From positions 1 through 64,000 of the forward strand of contig JAGXGE010000030.1 in NCBI GenBank assembly GCA_024637015.1: DNA of 64,000 bases, given 5' to 3'. A program made the position numbers and the translations under genes. The notes below the pieces were generated by a model, which made no database searches, was not told where the DNA came from, and saw nothing but the letters and a program-made list of their open reading frames with translations. Shown piece by piece: positions 9,732-18,826 of the stretch. The stretch's first letter is position 1. Each line of letters starts with the position of its first letter. This stretch comes from Aequorivita sp. Lineage in GTDB: Bacteria; Bacteroidota; Bacteroidia; Flavobacteriales; Flavobacteriaceae.

Positions 9732-10747
9732 CATATTCTTGGTAGTTGTTCTCCAATTAAAGGAGTTACAATTCTTTTTCCACCAATTGTATTGTGCATT
9801 ATGACCTTGGAAGGGTGATCACCAGTAACTTCACCAATGCAGCTAGTGTTTTTTCCTTTACTATCCTTGCGCATTAATGCTACCACTTCATTTTCAATAC
9901 TAGAATCTACAATAGTTATAAAGACGCCTTCATTGGCTACATACATTGGGTCTAGTCCTAAAATTTCACAAGCCGCTGCAACTTGTTTTTCCAAAGGAAT
10001 TTTTGATTCATAAATAGCAATTCCTTTATTAATATCGGTTGCTATTTCAGAAAGCACACTCGATAAGCCACCCCGTGTTGGATCTCTAAAAAAATGTATT
10101 TTGTTTCCGAAAACATCTAAAAGTTTGTTGGTCAAAAAATTTAAATTAGTGGTATCGCTCACAATATCCGATTCAAATTCAAGCCCTTGCCGTTCAGACA
10201 TAATAGCCATTCCATGCTGTGCAATTGAACCGTTAATAATTATTTTATCGCCAACTTTTATGTTGTCAGTTGCAATGCTTCCCTTTGGATGCACTTCTCC
10301 GAAACCCGTGGTATTGATAAATATTTTATCTCCTTTTCCTCGTTCTACCACTTTTGTGTCTCCAGTGATTATCAGAACACCACTGGCATCAGCAGCTTTT
10401 TTTATAGCGTTTACAATAGTAACGAAATCCGCTATCTTTAAACCTTCCTCAATTATAAAAGCGAGGGATAAATATTTTGGTACCGCTCCGCACATGGCCA
10501 CGTCGTTCACGGTTCCATGAACGGCTAGCTCCCCAATATTACCGCCTTTAAAAAAAATAGGTGAAACCACAAAACTATCAGTAGAGATAGCAATTTCACC
10601 TTTAAACTTCACGATAGAACCATCATGTTTTTGATTTAAGTATGGATTATTAAATGTTTTAAATATGATGTTATCCAACAAATCCCGAGTCATCCTGCCA
10701 CCACTTCCGTGGCCTAAATTGATGTTTTCTAATGCTAAATTGTCCAT
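9728..10747 (-). CDS. hypE: Hydrogenase maturation factor HypE (carbamoyl dehydratase)
   Basis: HypE dehydrates the thiocarbamate on its own C-terminal cysteine to a thiocyanate, which supplies the CN ligands of the [NiFe] centre. The C-terminus is the diagnostic PRIC. The N-terminus has GHGSGGRMTRDL, and the AIRS-type ATP-binding fold shows GDTKVVERGKGD and DPTRGGLSSVLSEIA. At 339 aa it has normal length. It follows hypD with no gap (TAA directly followed by ATG) and is the last gene of the minus-strand hydrogenase operon. Confidence 0.96.
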   Translation of the reverse strand: MDNLALENINLGHGSGGRMTRDLLDNIIFKTFNNPYLNQKHDGSIVKFKGEIAISTDSFVVSPIFFKGGNIGELAVHGTVNDVAMCGAVPKYLSLAFIIEEGLKIADFVTIVNAIKKAADASGVLIITGDTKVVERGKGDKIFINTTGFGEVHPKGSIATDNIKVGDKIIINGSIAQHGMAIMSERQGLEFESDIVSDTTNLNFLTNKLLDVFGNKIHFFRDPTRGGLSSVLSEIATDINKGIAIYESKIPLEKQVAAACEILGLDPMYVANEGVFITIVDSSIENEVVALMRKDSKGKNTSCIGEVTGDHPSKVIMHNTIGGKRIVTPLIGEQLPRIC

Positions 10748-11845
10748 TTATTCTGAAGATATTAAAGTGTCCGAAAAGTGATAATATGCTGCACAGGCCC
10801 CTTCTGAAGAAACCATTGGCGCCCCTAAAGGATTTGAAGGATTACAGGCTTTTCCAAATTGACTGCACTGATGCGGTTTTTTAATTCCCCTTAAAACCTC
10901 TCCGGCAATACAATCACTGTTTTCTGGTGCATTGATGTTGCTTATGCCAAATTTTGATTCGGCATCAAAATCCTTGTAAGCAGCTTTTAATACATAGCCA
11001 CTGTTTGGGATCTCACCAATTCCACGCCATGCTCTATTGCCTATTTGGAATACTTCATTAATAACATTGATGGCTGCTTTATTGCCTTCCTCTTTAACAA
11101 CTCTAGCATACTGATTTTCTACTTGGTGCAATCCCTTCTCTAATTGAGCTACAGCCATATAAATTCCTTGAACCAAATCCAGTGGTTCAAAGCCTGTAAC
11201 TACGATGGGAATTTTATATTTTTCAGCCATAGGCTTATATTCCTCATAACCCATAATTGCACATACATGGCCTGCACCTAAAAATGCATTTATAGTACAA
11301 AATTTATCATCCAATATGGCTTCCATTGCAGGAGGTACTAGTACATGTGAAACTAGAATGGAATAATTTTTAAGCCCTTCTTTTTGAGCATGAAGCACTG
11401 ATAGAGCATTAGCTGGGGCTGTGGTTTCAAACCCTACTGCAAAAAATACCACTTCTTTATCTGGGTTTTCCCTAGCCACTTTTACGGCTTCCAAAGGAGA
11501 ATATAAAATGCGTAAATCACCACCATTTGCCTTTGCCTCCAATAAACTTTTTTTGCTCCCTGGCACGCGAATCATATCTCCAAAAGAGCAAACAATTACA
11601 TCATTTTCCAATAACTCAATGGCTTTGTCTATTAAATTTAGTGGGGTAACACATACGGGGCAACCTGGTCCATGAATCATTTGTACTTTCTCAGGTAAGA
11701 GGTCTAATATTCCATTTTTCACCAAACCATGCGTTTGGCCACCACATATTTCCATGATGTTCCAATTCCTTGTTACGGTCTTTTCAATAAGCCTTAAATA
11801 GCTTTTGGTTGCCTCTAAATTTCTATATTCACTTAAATACTTCAT
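10748..11845 (-). CDS. hypD: Hydrogenase maturation factor HypD
   Basis: HypD, with HypC, is the scaffold on which the Fe(CN)2CO moiety is assembled. The sequence shows CGGQTH (Cys34), HGPGCPVC (Cys62 and Cys65), the GFETTAP motif, and C-terminal cysteines in a [4Fe-4S] cluster region ([18 protein letters not shown]). At 365 aa it has family length. It lies 3 bases downstream of hypF and abuts hypE. Confidence 0.96.
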   Translation of the reverse strand: MKYLSEYRNLEATKSYLRLIEKTVTRNWNIMEICGGQTHGLVKNGILDLLPEKVQMIHGPGCPVCVTPLNLIDKAIELLENDVIVCSFGDMIRVPGSKKSLLEAKANGGDLRILYSPLEAVKVARENPDKEVVFFAVGFETTAPANALSVLHAQKEGLKNYSILVSHVLVPPAMEAILDDKFCTINAFLGAGHVCAIMGYEEYKPMAEKYKIPIVVTGFEPLDLVQGIYMAVAQLEKGLHQVENQYARVVKEEGNKAAINVINEVFQIGNRAWRGIGEIPNSGYVLKAAYKDFDAESKFGISNINAPENSDCIAGEVLRGIKKPHQCSQFGKACNPSNPLGAPMVSSEGACAAYYHFSDTLISSE

Positions 11846-11848
11846 CTC

Positions 11849-14128
11849 TCAATTTTTTATGTGCAAATAATACATGAGCTGTCCAAAAGAAATGTTCTCA
11901 TCATTAGGACTTAAGTTACGATTAAAATACAATTCATATTCATTTTCTCCCAATTCATATAGCATATCTATCAGGATACTATTTTGAAATACGCCTCCGC
12001 TAAAGGCAATTTTTTTAATATTTTGACGCTTCGCCACTTCAAATACCAAACTTGCTAAAGTGTACAGAAAATTGATAATAATTGTTTTCTTTTCAGTTCC
12101 CTTTTTAATATCCATTTGTAAATTATAAAAAAGGAGTTGGGTTGGTATATTTCCGTTTTTTGACAATTTACCATAGCTTTTACATTTACTTAAGTCGAAG
12201 TCTATGATCAAGCTTTCCATCAACATAGCTGCTTCCCCTTCATAAGAATTAATATGGCAAATATTTAATAAGGAGGCAACTGCATCAAAGAGGCGGCCTA
12301 CAGAAGATGTCATTAAATGCGATTGACTTTTAAGGGATTGGTAGATGGCAAATTCTTCTATAGAAAACCGATTGGCGATTTCAGGTTGAAGATTGTCATT
12401 GACCAACGATAATAGTGAAAGGCGAGGTTCTTTTGCCATTTTATCTCCTGCCAACCAACTGAAATATTCAAAATGCGATAGTCGGTCTATTTCAGATTGG
12501 TGGTACTTAAAAAACTCTCCTCCCCAAATATGGTCATCTTCACCATAGCCAGTACCATCCCAAACTACTCCCAAAACAGGATTTTCTTCTGCAAATAGAT
12601 TATGCTCCCCAAGAACAGATGTAAAATGCGCTTTGTGATGCTGAATTTCCTGATATGAAACTTTCAGTTCCTGAGCCAATTCTTTACCATATTGGGTGCT
12701 GAGATAGGAGGGGTGTGAATCTACCAAAACAACATCAGGCACTTCTTCAAAGAGACCCATGAATTTATCGGAAGTGTTTGTAAATCTATTATATACCTCA
12801 AAATTATCTAGATTTCCTAAATACTCACTTATGTAAATGTAATCGTTGGGCATAAAAGCAATTGTGCTCTTTAAATGGCTGCCCATGGCCATAATTTTTT
12901 TATTACTTATATAGCATCCAAAGCTATTGGGTGCATAACCTCGAGAGCGTCTAAGAATTACCTTATGACTTTGTTTTGCACTAAATTTTAGTACGGAATC
13001 ATCCTGTGGGTGCGTTATCTCTAAATTGTGATGCAGAAAATAATCGGCTATAGTACTTAATTCCAAAACCGCAATTTCTTGAGTGCTTATAATAGGCGAT
13101 CCATGAATATTTCCGCTAGTGGCAACAAGGGGGAATTTTACTTCTTTAGCTAGTAATTCTAAAATTCCTGAATAGGGCAACATAATGCCCAGCTGATTTA
13201 GGTTTGGAGCCAAATCCTGCATCGCCAGATTATAGGTGGAATTTAATTTTTGAACAATAACGATGGGTCGTTCCTTCGAATTAAGTGCTTTTTCTTCTTC
13301 AGGACTTAATATAGCATACGCTTTAACAAGCTCCAAGTCTGGAAACAAAATAGCAAAAGGTTTATTAGGCCGATTTTTTCGAACCCTTAATTGCTGGATT
13401 GTCTTTTTATTACTGGCATCACAACAAAGCAAATAACCTCCTGTGTTCTTAATAGCAATGATATTACCTGCTTTTAACAACTCTGAAATTTTAGTAAAAA
13501 TCCACTTTTCTGAAAGTTCCAAATCAGTACCTTTAGCATCTGTCAACTGCAAGCTAATACCACAATTTGAACACGAATTGGTTTGGGAATGAAAACGTCT
13601 GTTTGTGGGGTTTATATATTCTGCTTGGCAAACTTCGCACATATCAAATGCTTGCATGGTTGTATGCTCGCGTTCAAATGGAAAGGAATTGGTAATTGCC
13701 CATCTTGGCCCACAATTTACGCAAGTGGTAAACGGATAGTGGTAACGTCTGTTAGCTTCATCTAAAATTTCATTTTTACAATTTTCACAAATAGCAAGGT
13801 CAGGGGAGAGGAGTAGATTTAGTTTGCCAGATTTTTGGGAAGGCAAAATTTTAAAATCATCAAAGTCTATAAAATCCACTTCTTCGATTTTGTATTTATT
13901 TATTTTACAAACTTCTGGAGGATTATTTATTAAGTGTTTATAGAATTCAAGAATCTTTTTTTGAGTTCCAGATAAATTAATAATGACGCCTTCTTCATTA
14001 TTGTAAACAGATCCCTTTAACTTGTATTGATCTGCTAAAACATAAACATAAGGCCTAAAGCCAACACCTTGAACAAGACCGGCTATTGTAATTTTAAATG
14101 ACTTATAGGATTTAAGAACATTAATCAT
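11849..14128 (-). CDS. hypF: Carbamoyltransferase HypF
   Basis: HypF makes carbamoyl-AMP from carbamoyl phosphate and transfers the carbamoyl group to HypE. Domains in order are an acylphosphatase-like N-terminus (VQGVGFRPYVY), two zinc-finger pairs (CENCKNE, CVNCGPRW, CEVCQAEY, CSNCG at about residues 113-192), a YrdC-like domain (RKNRPNKPFAI), and a Kae1-like domain with HHKAH and the GGVFQN signature near residue 715. At 759 aa it is full length. It overlaps hupD by 8 bases, so translation is probably coupled. Confidence 0.96.
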   Translation of the reverse strand: MINVLKSYKSFKITIAGLVQGVGFRPYVYVLADQYKLKGSVYNNEEGVIINLSGTQKKILEFYKHLINNPPEVCKINKYKIEEVDFIDFDDFKILPSQKSGKLNLLLSPDLAICENCKNEILDEANRRYHYPFTTCVNCGPRWAITNSFPFEREHTTMQAFDMCEVCQAEYINPTNRRFHSQTNSCSNCGISLQLTDAKGTDLELSEKWIFTKISELLKAGNIIAIKNTGGYLLCCDASNKKTIQQLRVRKNRPNKPFAILFPDLELVKAYAILSPEEEKALNSKERPIVIVQKLNSTYNLAMQDLAPNLNQLGIMLPYSGILELLAKEVKFPLVATSGNIHGSPIISTQEIAVLELSTIADYFLHHNLEITHPQDDSVLKFSAKQSHKVILRRSRGYAPNSFGCYISNKKIMAMGSHLKSTIAFMPNDYIYISEYLGNLDNFEVYNRFTNTSDKFMGLFEEVPDVVLVDSHPSYLSTQYGKELAQELKVSYQEIQHHKAHFTSVLGEHNLFAEENPVLGVVWDGTGYGEDDHIWGGEFFKYHQSEIDRLSHFEYFSWLAGDKMAKEPRLSLLSLVNDNLQPEIANRFSIEEFAIYQSLKSQSHLMTSSVGRLFDAVASLLNICHINSYEGEAAMLMESLIIDFDLSKCKSYGKLSKNGNIPTQLLFYNLQMDIKKGTEKKTIIINFLYTLASLVFEVAKRQNIKKIAFSGGVFQNSILIDMLYELGENEYELYFNRNLSPNDENISFGQLMYYLHIKN

Positions 14129-14645
14129 GTAATTGGGCTGTCAATTCAAATATTTTTTTAATAACCTCGGGTATGGCCTCTTTTACCTTTGCACTTAATT
14201 CAATAGTCATAGGGATAACTTCCTGAATAGAAACTGTAAATAATTGAATATCGGGGTTTGCTTCTGTAATATAAACAGCCTCTATCATATCCTTTAACCC
14301 AACATCGTGAACACTCAAGGCAGTCGGAAAATCGGATGCAAATTTAGGGCGTAACAAAGAAATTGTCCCTGCTTCTTTTCCATCCATGGTAGCATCTATA
14401 AATATTACATTTTTATAGGCTTCAAAACAATTAAGCAATAAAAAACCACCTGTTCCACCATCTAAAATATCGACATAATCAGGCAATTCCAATTTTGCCA
14501 TTTCCTGTATTACATGAACACCAACCCCCTCATCACCCATTAGATAATTGCCCACACCCAATATCAAAATGCTATTGGACTTGTCTTTCTCAAAAAAGAA
14601 GGCATCACTACTTATTGCTACAGGAGTTCTATCTTGTTTAGTCAT
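14121..14645 (-). CDS. hupD: Hydrogenase maturation endopeptidase (HupD/HyaD family)
   Basis: This nickel-dependent checking protease removes the C-terminal tail of the large subunit after Ni insertion. Motifs are ILGVGNYLMGDEGVGVH (the Glu/Asp metal ligand), DGGTGGF, IDATMDG, and SVHDVGLKD with the histidine ligand. It has 174 aa, with about 25 residues before the core that are a little longer than usual. It lies between hupC and hypF and overlaps hypF. Its substrate would be the 20-residue tail of HupL. Confidence 0.93.
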   Translation of the reverse strand: MTKQDRTPVAISSDAFFFEKDKSNSILILGVGNYLMGDEGVGVHVIQEMAKLELPDYVDILDGGTGGFLLLNCFEAYKNVIFIDATMDGKEAGTISLLRPKFASDFPTALSVHDVGLKDMIEAVYITEANPDIQLFTVSIQEVIPMTIELSAKVKEAIPEVIKKIFELTAQLHD

Positions 14646-14673
14646 TGCTTCTATTTTGGGAATGTTTTTGAAT

Positions 14674-15423
14674 TTAGCTTTCTTGCTCAGTAGTTTTGGG
14701 TAGGTTCTCTGAAACGGATTCTTTTGTTTTATCCTTTAAACGGTCTTTATCAACAAACTTATAACCTCCAAACATAGATGAAACTTCACCTTTTCCTTCC
14801 AACCAGTCGTGGTAGAAAACCAAATACACATGTATTAAGACAAATAGAATGAAGATCCAAGTAGAAAAATGATGTATCGTTCTAACTATGAAATCTCCTC
14901 CCAGTAATGGCACCACCCATGTGAACAATTGAGGTAGCCACCAGTTAGACATATCTGCATAAAGGGCAAAGCCTGTAAACACTTGTACTAAAGAAATGAC
15001 GAAAAGAGCTATATAAGAAATAGCGGCAACACTATTATGACCTATACTCTCATCTTTAATGTCTGGCTTTTCTTCCTTTTGTAAAAAAACGTCAACCTTA
15101 ATTACGTGTAAAAAGTTTTGCCACATTTTTTTTGTAAAAGGCCAAAAGGCGCGCCAGCTTGCATATTTATTACCGACAAAAGACCAGTATATTCTTAAAA
15201 TCATGTTGAAGAAGAAAATATAGGCAGCGGTAAAGTGTATAAAACGTACTGTTCCAAACCAATAACTTTCACTAGCGTCCATATTTAATAAAATAGCTGG
15301 TGGATCTGAAATAATCAAGCCTGTTACTGCAAGCACTGTAACTGCCAAGACATTAATCCAATGAAAGATTCGTACGGGCAGCTCCCAAACGTAAACTCTT
15401 TTATAATTTCTAGTTTTCATCAT
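14674..15423 (-). CDS. hupC: Ni/Fe-hydrogenase b-type cytochrome subunit
   Basis: This membrane cytochrome b anchors the hydrogenase and passes electrons to the quinone pool. The 249-aa protein has four predicted membrane segments, and histidines suited to haem binding occur in FHWINVLAV near the N-terminus, in RFIHFTAAYIFFF, and in HHFSTWIFILFVLIHVYLVFYHDW. An insertion around residues 100-135 (KKMWQNFLHVIKVDVF...) lies between segments two and three. It sits 11 bases after hupL. Its presence identifies the enzyme as a membrane-bound respiratory uptake hydrogenase. Confidence 0.94.
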   Translation of the reverse strand: MMKTRNYKRVYVWELPVRIFHWINVLAVTVLAVTGLIISDPPAILLNMDASESYWFGTVRFIHFTAAYIFFFNMILRIYWSFVGNKYASWRAFWPFTKKMWQNFLHVIKVDVFLQKEEKPDIKDESIGHNSVAAISYIALFVISLVQVFTGFALYADMSNWWLPQLFTWVVPLLGGDFIVRTIHHFSTWIFILFVLIHVYLVFYHDWLEGKGEVSSMFGGYKFVDKDRLKDKTKESVSENLPKTTEQES

Positions 15424-15434
15424 GACCTTTAATA

Positions 15435-17168
15435 TTATATATCACAACTTGAAATATTTTGAACTTTAGAAATATGATTTCCATGTTCGTCATATAGATG
15501 GACTGCACAAGCCAGACAAGGATCAAAAGAGTGAATAGTTCTAATAATTTCCAGTGGTAGTTCAGTATCTGCTACGGGAGTTCCCAATAAAGCAGATTCA
15601 TAAGAGGACCGCTGTCCTTTCGGATCTCTAGGGGAGGCATTCCAAGTACTTGGCACTACCAACTGATAGTTTTCAGTCTTTTTATCTTTAATTCGTATCC
15701 AATGCCCTAATGCACCTCTAGGTGCTTCAGCAAAACCAACCCCTTTGGATTCTTGAGCCCATTTCTCGGGTTCCCATTTTTCCATATTGGCCATTCGGCT
15801 ATCGCCACTTTTAATATTCTGTAGCAAGGTCTCATAGAATTCAAGGGTCCAATTGGCTACCAATTGAGTTTCAATACCTCTTGCCGCCGTTCTTCCTAAG
15901 GTAGAAAACAAAGCATCAACGGGAACCTCTAAATGAGCTAGGGCGCCATTGACCACTTCTTGAATTTCTTTATTTCCTCGGCCATAACCTACTAGCAATC
16001 TAGCCAATGGGCCAACTTCCATAGGTTTTCCACGCCATCTAGGAGTTTTTACAAAACTGTATTTCTGATTTACATCCAGTTGGTCATAAGGAGGTTTGGG
16101 GCCAGAATAATTAATTTTGGTTACCCCGTCCCAAGGGTGTTTTCCTTTGTCTTTGCCTTCTTCGTAATCGTCATACCAAGAGTTGTTTACGAACTCTTCA
16201 ATATCATCATTTCTATGGTTAACATCATAAATTTTGGATAAGTCCCGATTTAAAATGATGCCTTGGGGAAACTTAAAGTTTGTAACATCATTATATCCAT
16301 TTATGGGGAATTCTCCATAGGACATATAATTTCCAAATCCTTTGCCTATCCCAGCCCAGTCTTTGTAAAAAGACGCTATAGCTAAGAGATCAGGGATATA
16401 AACTTGTTCTACAAATTCTTTTGCTTGTTTTAATAACTTCCCAACATATTCTAAGCGGTCTATATTAATACCTCCAATATCATCTGTATTAATGGCACAG
16501 GCCATGCCACCAACCAAGTAATTAGGATGCGGATTTTTTCCACCAAAAATGGTGTGCACTTTTACAATCTCCTTTTGCCAGTCCAGGGCTTCCAAATAAT
16601 GAGCCACAGCCATTAAATTAACTTCTGGAGGCAATTTCATTTGAGGGTGCCCCCAATATCCATTGGCAAAAATTCCCAATTGACCACTTTCTACGAACCT
16701 TGTGATTCGTTTTTTTATGTCAGAGAAATAGCCTGGAGAACTTTTTGGCCATTTAGAAATACTTTGTGCAAGCTCAGATGTTTTTACAGGATCTGCTTTT
16801 AATGCATTAACTACATCTACCCAGTCTAAAGCATGGAGATGATAAAAATGCACCGTGTGATCATGCATATATTGGGTTCCAAGCATTATGTTTCGAACCA
16901 TTTCTGCATTTGGTGGCACTTCAATTCCAATAGAATCTTCCACAGCTCTCACTGAAGCCAAGGCATGAACTGTGGTGCAAACACCACAGGCACGTTGTAC
17001 GAACGCCCAGACATCTCTGGGGTCTCTGCCTACAACAATGTTTTCAAGACCTCGCACCATAGGGCTGGAACTATAGGCATCGGTTATGATACCATTTTTA
17101 ACTTCAACTTCTATTCTTAAGTGACCTTCAATTCGTGTGATTGGATCAACTACTATTCTATTTGCCAT
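15435..17168 (-). CDS. hupL: [NiFe] uptake hydrogenase large subunit
   Basis: This is the catalytic subunit, which oxidises H2 at the Ni-Fe centre on the periplasmic side. The L1 motif RACGVCTTVH provides Cys61 and Cys64. The L2 motif DPCLACAVH provides Cys551 and Cys554 and ends at His557. The following 20 residues (LYDEHGNHISKVQNISSCDI) are the tail expected to be cut by HupD after His557. The GGxNPHPN-like FGGKNPHPNYLVGG motif is also present. At 577 aa it is full length. It has no signal peptide of its own and would be co-exported with the Tat-targeted small subunit. Confidence 0.97.
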   Translation of the reverse strand: MANRIVVDPITRIEGHLRIEVEVKNGIITDAYSSSPMVRGLENIVVGRDPRDVWAFVQRACGVCTTVHALASVRAVEDSIGIEVPPNAEMVRNIMLGTQYMHDHTVHFYHLHALDWVDVVNALKADPVKTSELAQSISKWPKSSPGYFSDIKKRITRFVESGQLGIFANGYWGHPQMKLPPEVNLMAVAHYLEALDWQKEIVKVHTIFGGKNPHPNYLVGGMACAINTDDIGGINIDRLEYVGKLLKQAKEFVEQVYIPDLLAIASFYKDWAGIGKGFGNYMSYGEFPINGYNDVTNFKFPQGIILNRDLSKIYDVNHRNDDIEEFVNNSWYDDYEEGKDKGKHPWDGVTKINYSGPKPPYDQLDVNQKYSFVKTPRWRGKPMEVGPLARLLVGYGRGNKEIQEVVNGALAHLEVPVDALFSTLGRTAARGIETQLVANWTLEFYETLLQNIKSGDSRMANMEKWEPEKWAQESKGVGFAEAPRGALGHWIRIKDKKTENYQLVVPSTWNASPRDPKGQRSSYESALLGTPVADTELPLEIIRTIHSFDPCLACAVHLYDEHGNHISKVQNISSCDI

Positions 17169-17178
17169 GATATCATTT

Positions 17179-18306
17179 TTAAGAATCTAATGTTTGTTCA
17201 TTTTTTTTACCTCTCGCAATATGGTCGGAAACTTCTTTTCGTTTTGTGATTGCTGCAGAAACAGCATGTACTCCTATAGCTCCAGCAAGTACACCTGCGG
17301 CTACTTTACCAATTGTATCTGCTGAACTTTCAATGCCAAACCCGTGTAATCCGGTCATGCGTTCATATATAGGTCCATTGTCCCAAAAATTTTCTTCACT
17401 ACAACCAAAGCACCCATGGCCTGATTGTATTGGGTAACTAATACCGTTGTTCCATTTTATGGTTCCACATGCGTTATAAGTCATTGGTCCTTTGCACCCT
17501 ACTTTGTATAGGCAGTATCCTTTTTTTGCATTCTCATCATCAAAAGATTCAACAAATAATCCTGCATCATAATAGGGTCTTCTGTAGCAAGTATCGTGAA
17601 CGCGTTTTGAATAAAATGCTTTAGGTCTTCCCAGTCCGTCGAGTTCAGGAAATTTTCCAAAGGTTATGATATGAAGAATTACACCAGCCATAACCTCGCC
17701 TATTGGAGGACAACCTGGAACTCTTATGATTGGTTTGTTTTTTATAATCTTATGGATTGGTGTGGCGTCAGTTGGGTTTGGATAAGCGGCTTGCACACAA
17801 CCATTGGAGGCGCAACTGCCCCAAGCTATTATTGCTTTAGCTCCAGCGGCTGATTCTTCCAAAACATCCTTTGCAGACCTTCCTGCAATACAACAATAGT
17901 TACCGTCATCTCCCAAAGGAACGGATCCTTCAACACAAAGAATGTATTCACCATTATACTTTTCCATAGTCGCTTTTTTAGCAGCTTCTGCTTGATGTCC
18001 CGACGCTGCCATTAAGGTAAGGGTATAATCCAACGATATCTTATCTAAGATAATATCTGCAACAATTGGATGGTCTGAGCGTATGAATGATTCGCTACAA
18101 CAAGTGCATTCTTGAAAATGCTCCCAAATTACAGGCACTCTAGTGGTAGTCTCTAATGCCTTGGCAACTTGCCCAAGCATACTAGTTTCTAAACCCATGT
18201 ATGCCGTTATATAGGTGACAAATTTCATAAAATCACGTCTACTATACCCCTGATCTATGATATGCTCGTAGTACGTTTTGTCCTTAACTTCATTTTTTGT
18301 GGCCAT
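17179..18306 (-). CDS. hupS: [NiFe] uptake hydrogenase small subunit, oxygen-tolerant type
   Basis: This is the electron-transfer subunit with three Fe-S clusters. A Tat signal (SRRDFMKF at residues 22-29) is followed by a hydrophobic stretch. The proximal cluster motif is ECTCC (Cys67, Cys69, Cys70), which contains the extra cysteine in place of the usual Gly. A second extra cysteine aligns at 138 in DGNYCCIAG. Known O2-tolerant membrane hydrogenases use this pair to build a [4Fe-3S] cluster. Distal and medial cluster ligands are seen in HDTCYRRPYYDAG, CLYKVGCKGP and CFGCSEENFW. A C-terminal membrane helix lies near residues 325-350 (AAGVLAGAIGVHAVSAAI). It is the first gene of the operon. 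Confidence 0.96.
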   Translation of the reverse strand: MATKNEVKDKTYYEHIIDQGYSRRDFMKFVTYITAYMGLETSMLGQVAKALETTTRVPVIWEHFQECTCCSESFIRSDHPIVADIILDKISLDYTLTLMAASGHQAEAAKKATMEKYNGEYILCVEGSVPLGDDGNYCCIAGRSAKDVLEESAAGAKAIIAWGSCASNGCVQAAYPNPTDATPIHKIIKNKPIIRVPGCPPIGEVMAGVILHIITFGKFPELDGLGRPKAFYSKRVHDTCYRRPYYDAGLFVESFDDENAKKGYCLYKVGCKGPMTYNACGTIKWNNGISYPIQSGHGCFGCSEENFWDNGPIYERMTGLHGFGIESSADTIGKVAAGVLAGAIGVHAVSAAITKRKEVSDHIARGKKNEQTLDS

Positions 18307-18391
18307 GACTGTATTTTTTGTAAGTATGGTTAATTATTTTTCAAAGCGAGATGTAATGCACTAAATTTAAATAGCATAATTGACTGGTAAT

Positions 18392-18405
18392 ATGACATTT
18401 ATCAT
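18392..18405. promoter_or_regulatory. Crp/Fnr-like palindrome in the hupS/hypA divergent promoter
   Basis: ATGACATTTATCAT is an inverted repeat with one mismatch (ATGACA-TT-TATCAT). Its centre is 29.5 bases from a minus-strand -7-like box TAAATTTA (18369-18362) for hupS, the same spacing as at the nickel permease gene. On the plus side a weak box TAATATTA (18428-18435) stands at the same distance towards hypA. It probably controls both operons through an Fnr-type activator, which is not encoded in this window. Confidence 0.6.
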
Positions 18406-18466
18406 ATTCGCAGAATTATTTTATATCTAATATTACTATCATCTATTCAATAGTCAAATTTTAAGA

Positions 18467-18808
18467 ATGCACGAATTATCAGTTGCCTTAGGGATTGTTA
18501 AAATTGCGGAAGACGAAACAAAAAAAGCAAACGCTACGGCGGTTGAATTGATTGAACTGGAAATTGGTACCCTGGCTGGAATAGAACTTGAATCTTTAAA
18601 TTTTGTTTGGCCAGCTGCCGTAAAGGATACAGTTTTAGAAAACGCAATTAAGAAGATTATTACGATTAAGGGTAAGGCGAAATGTATTGATTGTGATACC
18701 GTATTTGGTATTACACATTTTTATGATGCTTGCCCAAAATGTAAAAGTAACTTCAAAGGAATTTTAAAAGGTAAGGAGTTACGGGTTAAAGCTTTAGAGG
18801 TTGTTTAA
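18467..18808 (+). CDS. hypA: Hydrogenase nickel incorporation protein HypA
   Basis: HypA is a zinc protein that delivers nickel to the large subunit with HypB. The N-terminal MHEL motif contains the Ni-binding His2. The zinc site is formed by CIDCDTVF (about residues 73-76) and CPKCKSNF (about 87-90). At 113 aa it has normal length. It is the first gene of the plus-strand operon, divergent from hupS. Confidence 0.95.
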   Translation: MHELSVALGIVKIAEDETKKANATAVELIELEIGTLAGIELESLNFVWPAAVKDTVLENAIKKIITIKGKAKCIDCDTVFGITHFYDACPKCKSNFKGILKGKELRVKALEVV

Positions 18809-18826
18809 TTAATAAAAAAAATAGTT

